Positions 1-7,189 of a DNA stretch of 16,497 nt are shown here, piece after piece. Source of the stretch: Blastocladiella britannica. Lineage: Eukaryota > Blastocladiomycota > Blastocladiomycetes > Blastocladiales > Blastocladiaceae. The number at the start of each line of letters is the position of its first letter. The first letter of the stretch is position 1. The notes under the pieces are model-generated. The model was not told the origin of the DNA. It saw only the letters and a list, made by a program, of their open reading frames with translations, and searched no databases. Both the position numbers and the translations under genes were made by a program. The stretch spans positions 1-16,497 of the forward strand of contig MU624944.1 in the NCBI GenBank assembly GCA_025349905.2, given 5' to 3'.

Positions 1-428
1 GTGGGGCCTTGACTTTGGACGCGTGGTATTCAGAATTGCACGCCAAGGTCGAGTCGGCACTGGCGGAAGCTCGCACTGCAACCGCATCATCGTCACAGCA
101 GCAACATCAACAGCACCCGCTGCTGTCGTCGCTGACTCCACCGACACTTCGCCCGCGCATCGCCAAGCTGCTGATCAAAGTGTTTGCGGCGCGCGACCTG
201 GACCGCGACGGCCTGTGGTCGGTGCACGACCTGCGCGGGTTCATTGCCCACTTAAACGGCACCCCGCCGCCGCTTCCCTTTTGCTACCAGTTCTGCGACA
301 TGTTTGGAGGGCGCGCACCGCGCGGCAAGTTGCCGGTGGACGGGTTACTCGATTTCTTTGCTCAGCAGAGCGCCAACGAGCCTGACGAGACCATCAAGGA
401 TCTGGGCCGGCTTGGGATCCACTTGTAA
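1..428 (+). CDS. EF-hand protein, 3' part (5' truncated by window edge)
   Basis: The reading frame is open from the left edge and ends at TAA 426-428, so only the last ~140 residues are visible and no start codon need lie in the window. A canonical EF-hand loop lies at 195-230: Asp at positions 1, 3 and 5, Gly at 6, a bulky Trp at 8, Ser at 9 and Asp at 12. Asp at 12 instead of the usual Glu suggests modest calcium affinity. A second helical segment downstream (FCDMFGG... to ...LLDFF) could be a paired hand whose loop has lost its acidic residues. A Ser/Gln/His-rich stretch at about 90-120 looks disordered. The gene converges on GAR1, with 64 bp between the two stop codons. Two AATAAA motifs (446-451, 455-460) follow this stop. 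The EF-hand is seen directly; the wider family cannot be named from the tail alone. Confidence 0.75.
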   Translation, partial: GALTLDAWYSELHAKVESALAEARTATASSSQQQHQQHPLLSSLTPPTLRPRIAKLLIKVFAARDLDRDGLWSVHDLRGFIAHLNGTPPPLPFCYQFCDMFGGRAPRGKLPVDGLLDFFAQQSANEPDETIKDLGRLGIHL

Positions 429-492
429 TTCGTACTTTTTTTAATAATAAATATAATAAAACAATATGATTCCGAATATTTTTTCCTTCCGC
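429..492. terminator. Convergent 3' ends of the EF-hand gene and GAR1 (AT-rich, AATAAA motifs)
   Basis: This 64-bp AT-rich spacer separates two convergent stop codons. AATAAA occurs on the + strand at 446-451 and 455-460, a good polyadenylation signal for the EF-hand gene. On the - strand the same tract gives ATTAAA-like motifs for GAR1. With so little room the two 3' UTRs probably overlap. Confidence 0.5.
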
Positions 493-1333
493 TCAGTCTG
501 GAGAGGAAGTGAAGTAAGAGTGAGTGGGTGAAGAGAGTTGAGACAAAGGAGAAGAACGTACATCCACCACGGCCGCGGCCGCCACGGAAACCGCCGCGCG
601 AGCCACCGCGGTCGCCGCCGCCAAAGCCGCCACGGCCACCGCCACGGCCTCCACCACGACCACCGCGATCGCCACCGAACCCGCCGCGACCGCCCGAGAA
701 CCCACCGCGCGATCCACCGCGCCCACCACGGCCGCCGCGATCACCAAACCCACCGCGTCCACCGCGAGCACCGCCACGACCGCCGGCGCCGCCGCGCTTA
801 CCGGCCTTGGGGCCCGTGGACTTGGGCTTGGGGAGGAACCGCTCGAGCGGGAGCAGCTTGTCGTCGCCAATGTACACCTTGTCGTCGGCTTTGAACGACT
901 CGGCGTTCATGCCGTCGTCGAGCTTCACGGTGAAATACACCTCGTTCATCGGGCCCAGAATCTCGTCCACTTTGCCGATTTGGGACTTGTTCTCGAGGTA
1001 GATGGGCGCGTTGAAGTACGGGATCTTGGCGTGCGTCGACTTGCACACCAGCTGGCCCTCGCACGGGTGCATAAAGGCGCCGATGGCTGTTACATATACT
1101 ATATTTTAGTCAAAGGTTCATCAGGTAAAAAGGGTTAAGAATACAATACCAACAATCTCGCTGGAGCCCTGGTCATAGCCGCCGCCGCCAAAACCACCGC
1201 CACCGAAGCCGCCACCGCGTCCTCCACGGAACCCACCGCGACCGCCGCCGCGACCACCGCGGTCACCGCCGAAGCCACCACCGCGGCCGCTGCCGCCGAA
1301 ACCGCCACCACCACGACCGCCGCGGAACGACAT
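493..1333 (-). CDS. GAR1: H/ACA snoRNP subunit Gar1 (3 coding exons)
   Basis: Gar1 is the H/ACA snoRNP protein that, with Cbf5, Nop10 and Nhp2, guides pseudouridylation of rRNA in the nucleolus. Coding exons on the minus strand are 1333-1150, 1086-562 and 497-493, giving 237 residues. Residues 1-55 are an RGG/GGF tail. About 57-146 is the conserved core, with [37 protein letters not shown] and [12 protein letters not shown], which matches Gar1 closely. About 157-237 is a second RGG tail. Intron 1 (1149-1087, 63 nt) starts GTATTG and ends CAG; splicing restores [14 protein letters not shown]. Intron 2 (561-498, 64 nt) starts GTACGT and ends CAG, leaving a last exon of AC-TGA, so the protein ends in ...RGGY. 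Without intron 2 the frame would run antisense into the EF-hand gene to 362. The start is the ATG opening MSFRGG. Confidence 0.95.
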
Positions 1334-1511
1334 GTTATTAATTAGTTTTTAAAGGAGTTACGTGAGGGGGGCGCGCGAAACAAGACGACGGTGTCTGTTT
1401 CTTTTCGTGTATTACCGGTAATTTCCACACAAATGCAAATTGGGGCGAATATATTTTGGAAATGACCAAAAAAAAAAATTTAGATGGCCCGTGAACGGTT
1501 GCCACGAAATC
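1334..1511 (-). promoter_or_regulatory. GAR1 upstream region; left part of a presumed divergent promoter
   Basis: This 178-bp AT-richer stretch lies between the GAR1 ATG and the A-tract that seems to end the retroelement. It holds a perfect 12-bp palindrome, attaccggtaat, at 1411-1422 (78-89 bp before the ATG), A and T runs, and no credible gene. It is the only non-element sequence directly upstream of GAR1, so core promoter elements should lie here. The factor that would bind the palindrome is not known to me; it resembles but does not equal the yeast Reb1 site. Confidence 0.4.
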
Positions 1512-1625
1512 TTTTCTTTTTTTTTTTAACTCAACCACTCCGAAGAGTGGACGCGACACCTAAGCAAGGCCGCGTTTACAAGGGTATGCATTGGGGCGAC
1601 CACATGCGGCAGAGCCGCCTTGACC

Positions 1626-2159
1626 TTAAGGTACTTGGAACCCGAAATTTTGGAGGCCGAGCTCCTCAAGGAGCGCTTCGAGTGCTTGGCGTGGTCCCGT
1701 CCAGAATAGCAGCCTCAGGTGCTCGGCGGGGCGCATCTGGAAGCCAATGAGGAAAAAGCTAGAGAGGAAGGAGAGGTCGCCGGCGAGGGTCCAGCTGTAC
1801 TTGGACAGGTAGACTGTGTCACCGAGGCAGCATGGTGGCATGTCCGGGCCGCAGAGGGCGTAGCATACTTTGCAATATCCGAGGTTACGATCCGGGTTGG
1901 GAGGTCGGGGAGCTGGGACAGGCATAGGCAGAAGGCCTGATACGATCCTGCAGTGCTCGGCCTCCGCCGTCTGCCTGTTGCGCAGCGGCCAAATGACCGT
2001 CCGTGCTTGGACTTCGTAGCACCTAGCCGCCGCCAGAAGCCAGTGAGTGAGCGGTTTCGCGATCGGGCGCGGCGAGTCGTCGCTGCCCCCCATGGGGGGC
2101 AGCGAAGAGGTCGGAGTGGGTTCCATTGCGGGCGTCGGTGGTGGCAAGGTGTCTTGCAC
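1626..2159 (-). pseudogene. Retroelement 3' region, open frame of unknown content
   Basis: A frame of up to 177 residues overlaps the end of the knuckle-bearing frame and runs toward the element's A-tract. It has a proline-rich start, a cysteine cluster (CKVCYALCGPDMPPCC) and a hydrophobic stretch (LSFLSSFFLIGF). I recognise no family. It could be the shifted C-terminus of the element's polyprotein, its 3' UTR open by chance, or a captured fragment. It has no promoter or start context of its own. Confidence 0.3.
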
Positions 2160-3036
2160 GCCTAAACACCTTTTTGTCGGTCAGGCCGCACATGGCCATG
2201 CGGCGTTCGTCGTGTTCTATGATGGCTTGGTTGACGGCGCTTGCTCGGATAGGGTCTTTGAGTGGGCCAGGTGCCGCCTTCGGCCGCATCGATCTGTACA
2301 CCTCGATGATGTCGTCGTCAGCGACGCGCTCGACCTCGATCATGGGTGGGCAGATGAGCGCGTGGTCGATCGTGTCGACCTCATCACAGTTATCGAATGG
2401 GCAGGTGGTGTTGGGGTAACGCACTGGCCAGTCCTTGTTCTTGTGCGCCATAGTTGGCAGCGTCTCTGTAAGCAGCTTCGTTCGGAACGCGACCACCTTA
2501 TGCTTGTCCCATGAGGTTTTTCGGGGGCCGTGTCCAGTGTATAGCGTCTTTTCCGCAAGGGCGCGGGCCGCGGTGTCTAGCGCTTTCTCTCGCACTGGGA
2601 GTTGGAGTCGAGGGGCAGACACAGCATGGTTGCGGGCTCGCCAATGTTGTCGGGAGAGTTTTCGCGGGCATGTCGACGTGATCCGGCCGTACGTCTTCGT
2701 GTACGGGATATCGAGCCTGGCCAGCACCGCGTCGGTCATCTCGGCGTGCGGGCCCTCGTGGATCGCCCCGTAATCATTCGCGAAGCGGTCTGCGGCCTCA
2801 TTCCATTTGTTGCCGCTATGGCCCTTGATCCATTTCAGCTCCAGTCGGATGTTCTTTGTCGACAGCATCAAGCGTAGGGCTGACCACTCGACGGGGTTGG
2901 TTGCGCGCACCCTTGCACGCACCAGCGCTGTGGGTGATAGGAGGACTTCGGACGCCGTCACGACACCTTTGTTGTCCAAAGATATTTCCAGTCTTTGTTT
3001 GGCGAGCAGGCCGTCACCGCGAGCAGGACCGCCCAC
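2023..3036 (-). pseudogene. Retroelement RNase H C-terminal half and zinc knuckle
   Basis: This frame carries LEISLDNKGVV (second acidic residue region of RNase H), then WIKGHSGNKWNEAADRFA, the RNase H motif with the conserved His, Asn and Ala-Asp. It follows with a helical tail and CPFDNC...DHALICP, a C-x4-C-x7-H-x4-C knuckle typical of the C-terminus of RNase H-bearing LINEs. The domain's first half is in two other frames, so at least two frameshifts separate the pieces (between about 3000 and 3065). Sequence from about 2160 down loses family features. Confidence 0.75.
2080..2105. repeat. Perfect 26-bp palindrome
   Basis: A perfect inverted repeat without spacer is centred on CCATGG at 2092/2093. 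Six C are followed by AT and six G, extended by TCGCTG on one side and CAGCGA on the other. It lies in the retroelement's 3' part and would extrude as a GC-rich hairpin in DNA or RNA. Confidence 0.85.
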
Positions 3037-4313
3037 AGCTCAGTGTAATAGCTCGAGTACGGGCCTGGGGGGCGCGCATGCCAAGCCCGATTGGGTCACG
3101 CGCGTGGGGGAACACGACACCGGCGCCGCCAAATTGGCCTCTTACGAGGTCAGCCGACACTTTCAGGGAGCCGTCAGAGAAGGCCACGATGGTTCCCTCC
3201 CCGTCAAATGGGCGGAGGTCCACATGGTCGCAGTCCGCCAGGTTCATGGGGGTGGCCCAGCGTAGTAGAGTGGCGTCGTTGAGTACGTCGTATGCTCTGA
3301 TGCATTCGGGGTTCACGATGAGTTCTCGGAGCCGCTCGCGCAAGGTCGCATTGAGTGGCAGCGGTGGCATTGGTAGCCGGAGACGTGGGTTCTCCATCAC
3401 CTCTGGTGGTTCCACTTCGGAGATGACCGCTTCTATCATGGTAAAGGTGATGCCCGGGTCTTCCAGCAGCACGGTCCCGGCCGCGCCGCCAGCGATGTCC
3501 GCCCTGACGGTCAGGTGCTTCTGTTCAAAGTCAGGGAGTCCTGCTTCACTTCGGACTGGGCGACACGCTCTCGATCGTCCCAGACGTGGCGGTGCCCCGA
3601 CTGGAGCGTTCGGGGGAGGCTGGACAGCAGGCACGGCTGGTGGCGGCTGGAGCCGTTCGTATTGGGGGATAGCGACTTCGCCGACGGGGACGATGCACAT
3701 GCAGTTGCCAGCCGATCTGGACGGTCGACAGTCGCGGCACTTTGTGAATTTGTGGATGGTCGTGTGCGCATTGGACTGCCTGTCTGGTTTTGGTATGACG
3801 TGGGCAAGTCGGACGTGGACCCCGTTCTCCGAGTCCCGCAGGATCTCCTGGACCAGGCCGAGCCATGGGGGGTCCTGGTCGTCTGTGCCGGGCCCGCGGA
3901 ATTGGAGGATGGAGTACCTGGTGATGTCGCCGGGCATCTCGTCATGCACAGCGCCTTGTACGTCGTCAGGGTCAACAATGAGAGGTGATAGTGTGGTACA
4001 GTTCCTGCCGCCCACTTCTGGCACAGCGTCGGGTCGACTGGTAAAATATTTCATAAAAAGTTTGCCCAGGATCTCCAATAGTGTGATGGGACGGGCGTCT
4101 TTGAGCGTACCACTGTACGGCGCATCCGTCTTCGGGATCATGTACACGTTGCCTTCGCGCCAGGACGCAGGGTATGCCCGGAAGGTGAAGCATGCTTGCA
4201 TGGCATCGCCGCACTCGCGGATCATGAGTGGGCTCAGCCCCGATGGGCCGGGCGATTTGTCGAGCTTGACCTTTTTTAGTCGATCAATGATGTCGTCTTC
4301 ATCCGGCGGAGCC
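3014..4313 (-). pseudogene. Retroelement RT N-terminus fused to unrecognised sequence and RNase H start
   Basis: The upstream end has clear LINE reverse-transcriptase motifs: KLDKSPGPSGLSPLMI, then WREGNVYMIPK and ARPITLLEILGKLFMKYFTSRP. The palm motifs that should follow, including the FLD strand and the Y/FADD catalytic box, are absent. In their place are about 240 residues I cannot assign, with a PPWLGLVQEI segment, a cysteine cluster (CRDCRPSRSAGNCMC) and a proline-rich run. The frame then enters RNase H with IVAFSDGS and GGAGVVF, and stops at 3014 after a shift. The sequence TELWAVLLAVTA of RNase H lies in a third frame at about 3062-3020. The open frame of over 1.2 kb despite the lost core is odd. 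Confidence 0.7.
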
Positions 4314-4985
4314 CAGGACGTCTGCGTAGATGCCTGGATCCACGTCCAGTGTCCGCATGTGGGTCTGCAGATGGTGGTGAGCGTCTTCTACCTCTGGGAC
4401 TGGCCCGGCGGCAAACATCCTTGACGCCTCCTCCTTGGTCAAGCGCAGCACGTCGGGTGGGTTGATCGTGACTCGGGGCTGGTCCGGGTCTTTTGCGCAA
4501 GTGATGGAGAGGGCGGGCACTCGCCTCTCGAGTAAAGTGTCGAGCAATCGGCCGAGATTCTTGTCGAACTCGTCTGCGTGTCGCTCCAGGTGCATTTTGA
4601 TCGACTCACGCGTCGCCGCGGACGCACTACTTGATATGTGTACGAGGTAGATGTTGATCAGGGCCCTCACCGGGGCAGTCGCTGACCCAACGTCCCATCC
4701 GTCTTCTGCGAAGCAGGCCGCGTGGTCGGCCATCACGACGTCGACCTTGTCGCGCAGTTTCCGGCTGGTTGCGTCACGTATACGTTGCCTCATCCAAACC
4801 GGGTCTCGCAGTGGCGCAGCCGAGCAGAGGAGGTAGACAGACGACAGCGCGTCCAGTGCTCTGTGGGCAGGAGATTCCCGCTTGGTCCGTTGGGGGCTCG
4901 GCGGGCCACCTTTCATTCGCGTTGCGAGCTCGTTCCTGGCGTTTGCTACGATCCCGTTGGTGAAGGCTTCGATCAACTGGTTCCT
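4299..4985 (-). pseudogene. Retroelement linker between endonuclease and RT
   Basis: This open segment of about 225 residues continues the element after the first frameshift. It is mainly charged helical sequence (for example ATRESIKMHLERHADEFDKN) without a domain I recognise, which is normal for the spacer between endonuclease and reverse transcriptase. It ends at a TGA near 4300, where the RT-proximal sequence (APPDEDDIIDRLKKVKLDKS) continues in another frame, so there is a second break here. It is assigned to the element by position and orientation. Confidence 0.6.
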
Positions 4986-5805
4986 CTCTGAGGTCGCCCC
5001 TGGGCAATACTTCCCGGGCTGTGAGATTGCAGGCTCTCACAAAACTCTTCAATTGTTCAGGCGTACATGCGTCTGCGTCGATTTCGACTCTGCGCGTATC
5101 TGCCTGGGCGCGGTGGATGCGGGTGCGGAGCTCCAGGTCCCAGAGCGGGCCCGTGTCAAAGACTGCGTGGATCATGGCGTGGTCGAGGTTTATCGCACTC
5201 AGCCGTCCAGTAGTCTGGTGAGTGGTGATGGACCTTGTCATCTGGCACAGTCCATCCGAAACAAAACAGTAGTCGATCCGGCACGTTTTATTTCCATTGT
5301 CATACGCGTGCGTGCGTGGGGCGAGGTTCTCGTCTCCGCCCGGCTGTCGCTGGGCCCAGTTGAGGCTGAGATCGACCAGGTGTTTTTCCTGCATCATTGT
5401 AAAGCCTCGACACTCCGGCACGATGCTCGGCTCGTCTTCCACTTCGGTCAACGAGAGGATCCTGGACAGTTCCTCCAGGATGGGATCGCGGCGGGTCCGT
5501 CCTTCTGGTAGGTACAGGGAGATAATAATAAGATCGCCGACGCCGTCGCGTACAAAACGGTAAGCGAGGAGGTACCCTGGCACTTGCCCGAGCAACCGAC
5601 CAGTTGTTGCCAAGGATCGTGGACCGATGATCGCTACGCCGGATCCGTTGGGAACCGCTTTGTCGCGAAACCATGCAGAGAAGTGATCGTCTCGGAGCAG
5701 TTCGGTTGTTGTTCGTGTGAAAGTTGCGGGTTTTTTCGTCTCTGTAGAGATAAAATGTGAATGGGATTTCGTTGGGGGTTGATTTCGGTTGACGCGGCAT
5801 GTCGA
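4980..5805 (-). pseudogene. Retroelement APE-type endonuclease remnant
   Basis: One frame is open from 5805 and keeps endonuclease character down to about 4990. Recognisable pieces are GSGVAIIGPR, a LIIISLYLP strand, LVDL, the CRIDYCFVSDGL motif (RIDY is typical of this family) and LDHAMIHAVF with the catalytic-type Asp-His. These nick target DNA in active elements. Two things are missing: the N-terminal strands carrying the first Asn and Glu, and the GDFN-type motif that should lie between LEELSRIL and LVDL, where the segment is too short. The frame also breaks at about 4985-5010, after REVLPRGDLREE, where the downstream linker continues in another frame. The domain should therefore be inactive. 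Confidence 0.75.
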
Positions 5806-5909
5806 TTAAAGTGTCCAGGTACGAGGTCAGTCCAAGATACTTCGATTTTAGGTCGGCTTTAGTGAGTGAAAGGGTGGCGATGCGAGCGATTTTCGGCGAA
5901 GAACAAAAA

Positions 5910-6011
5910 ACGAAATCACATGATATAATAGTGTTAGGTAACGTGACCGCCGTCCGTCAAAAGAGACTAAAAAACAAAGGGCCATTCAAATTAACATAAA
6001 AATAATCAAAA
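5910..6011 (+). promoter_or_regulatory. bS6m upstream region; right part of the presumed divergent promoter
   Basis: This 102-bp AT-rich segment runs from the right copy of the candidate target-site duplication to the bS6m ATG. It includes gatataatag, a gtaacgtgacc motif and A-rich sequence just before the start (A at -3). No gene is visible. If the retroelement is removed, this joins 1334-1511 to give about 270 bp shared by two divergent genes. Confidence 0.4.
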
Positions 6012-6595
6012 ATGCCGTTGTACGAGCTGGTCGCCATTACGCGCAAGGGCGAGGTATTTCCTCATATGTTTTTTTTTTGGGAAATGGACGTATCTCACAC
6101 AGAAAAAAAAACAATTAGAGCCTGGTCCGCCCTCTGTTGAAGCAAGTCGCGCTGTCCATCATCCACCGCGGCGGCGTGGTCCGCGGGTTACAGAACATGC
6201 AGGAGCGCGAGCTGCCGTACCGGATCAAGGCCCACCAGGAGTACCACCGCGACGGCCAGTACCTGTCCATGTCGTTTGACGCGTCGCCTGCCGAGGTCCC
6301 GACGTTGCTGCGACAGCTGAAGCTCGACACGCGTGTTTTGCGGGCGACGGTGATTAAGGCCGGGGACACGCTCGAGCAAATCTCGGGCTTACCGCAGTCG
6401 TACCTGGCGCAAGCCGGGTTCCCGAACCAGGCGGCTCAGAAGGCGCGGGTCACGCGCGTATCGACGTTGGCCACTAAGGCCGCGATGCCGTTCCCGGGAA
6501 CCGAGAACGAGTGGAAGGTGGTGGCGGGTATTGTCCCCGGTGCTGCTGCTGCAGAAGCAGAAACGGCAGTACCAGAGAAGTCATTGGCCGCATGA
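6012..6595 (+). CDS. MRP17: Mitochondrial small-subunit ribosomal protein bS6m
   Basis: This is the bacterial-type S6 protein of the mitochondrial ribosome, which packs with bS18m and the platform rRNA. Exon 1 is 6012-6053 (MPLYELVAITRKGE), the 65-nt intron 6054-6118 starts GTATTT and ends TAG, and exon 2 is 6119-6595, giving 172 residues. The splice joins KGE to SLVRPLLKQVALSI. Hallmarks are the MPLYELV first strand, IIHRGGVVRGLQN, LPYRIKAHQEYH, SMSFDASPAEV and LDTRVLRATVIK, which cover the whole ferredoxin-like fold in residues 1-97. Residues from about 98 to 172 are a C-terminal extension, Ala-rich at the end; bacterial S6 usually stops sooner. No separate presequence is seen, as is common for this protein. 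An AATAAA at 6615-6620 lies 19 nt after the stop and just before the next gene's ATG. Confidence 0.9.
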
Positions 6596-6626
6596 GTGCT
6601 CTCTCTTTTGCTTCAATAAAAAAACG

Positions 6627-7181
6627 ATGACCCAACGAAAACCACTACCACCGGCATGGCTCCAGGACCTGACGGCCGCCGAAACCGCCACCGCCGACAT
6701 GTTGTCTGCCATGGCCGACGCGCTTGATCTGCTCGCCACCGCGCCTCGCATCACCAGCACGTTACCGACCGCGGACGAGGTGGGCGCGCTGGAGGAGCAC
6801 GCGGTCAAGTTGCGCGACACTACCGACGCGTACTTTGACTCGCTCTATGTATGCTTACATGTCCTTATAACAGTCCTTGACCATTTCAATTCATATACAT
6901 GGCGATACCAGACCGTCCAGCGCAATATGCGCAGTACCTTCCGGCTCTTGTCGGCGCTTGGGATCAACACCGTGACCGATTCGGGGACGCCAGTGGGATT
7001 GCCGGGCTTGCATGCCGCCACCGACGATCACGAGCGCGCGCTGGCCATTTCGACCGGCGCTTTACACATTGCTGCCGCGCACGTCGACGCCATGCGAAAG
7101 CAACCACCACACTTCGCCGTCGACGCTCAGTCCATGGCGGACCCAAAATCAAAGTCCAAGAAGAAGAAAAATGAAAAATGA
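6627..7181 (+). CDS. Small helical protein, possible Mediator subunit 11
   Basis: The first good ATG (MTQRKPLPPAWLQDL) lies only 31 bp after the bS6m stop. An intron of 63 nt is inferred at 6849-6911: it starts GTATGC, ends ATACCAG and matches the size and composition of neighbouring introns. Exons 6627-6848 and 6912-7181 then give 163 residues. The intron is a multiple of three with no stop, so it is inferred from splice signals and AT-rich content rather than forced by the frame. Two amphipathic helices (LTAAETATADMLSAMADAL and TVQRNMRSTFRLLSALGI) flank a hydrophilic linker, and the tail is Lys-rich (KSKSKKKKNEK). The pattern resembles Med11, which pairs with Med22 in the Mediator head, but I hold this weakly; another short coiled-coil subunit is possible. 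Its stop is 8 bp from the convergent kinase stop. Confidence 0.6.
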   Translation: MTQRKPLPPAWLQDLTAAETATADMLSAMADALDLLATAPRITSTLPTADEVGALEEHAVKLRDTTDAYFDSLYVCLHVLITVLDHFNSYTWRYQTVQRNMRSTFRLLSALGINTVTDSGTPVGLPGLHAATDDHERALAISTGALHIAAAHVDAMRKQPPHFAVDAQSMADPKSKSKKKKNEK

Positions 7182-7189
7182 TCAAATAT

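Larger units (their letters stand above)
1512..5909 (-). mobile_element. Degenerate non-LTR retrotransposon (LINE-like, with APE endonuclease and RNase H)
   Basis: Read on the minus strand, domain remnants occur in LINE order: AP-like endonuclease (about 5800-5010), linker, start of reverse transcriptase (about 4310-4010), RNase H (about 3200-2850) and a C-terminal CCHC knuckle (about 2390-2335). The 3' end carries an A-rich tract (plus-strand T run at about 1512-1530). The sequence acgaaatc is present at 1504-1511 just beyond that tract and at 5910-5917 at the other end, consistent with an 8-bp target-site duplication. No gag-like ORF1 is present, so the copy is 5' truncated. Several frameshifts, a lost endonuclease motif and a missing RT core make it non-autonomous. 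Endonuclease plus RNase H points to the I/Tad-like groups found in fungi; clade assignment is inference. Boundaries are confident to about 100 bp unless the duplication is confirmed. Confidence 0.8.

Noticed and set aside
528..1001. Proline/arginine-rich open frame on the + strand
   Set aside because: It is the complement of the GAR1 RGG-coding repeats; GGT/GGC-rich sequence reads as Pro/Arg on the other strand.
447..1333. Glycine-rich repeats as a CRISPR-like or satellite array
   Set aside because: The periodic sequence is coding RGG/GGF codons of Gar1 without constant spacers.
2856..4424. 522-residue open frame on the + strand
   Set aside because: It is antisense to clear RT and RNase H remnants of the retroelement, has no recognisable domain and contains the GC-driven Ser/Arg/Trp-rich composition of a shadow frame.
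1512..5909. Intact retrotransposon polyprotein
   Set aside because: Frameshifts near 5000, 4300 and 3000-3065 and the absent RT catalytic core exclude an intact element.
5799..5999. Small + strand frame (66 aa) before bS6m
   Set aside because: It crosses the proposed retroelement boundary and shows no family features; it is more likely chance in the promoter region.
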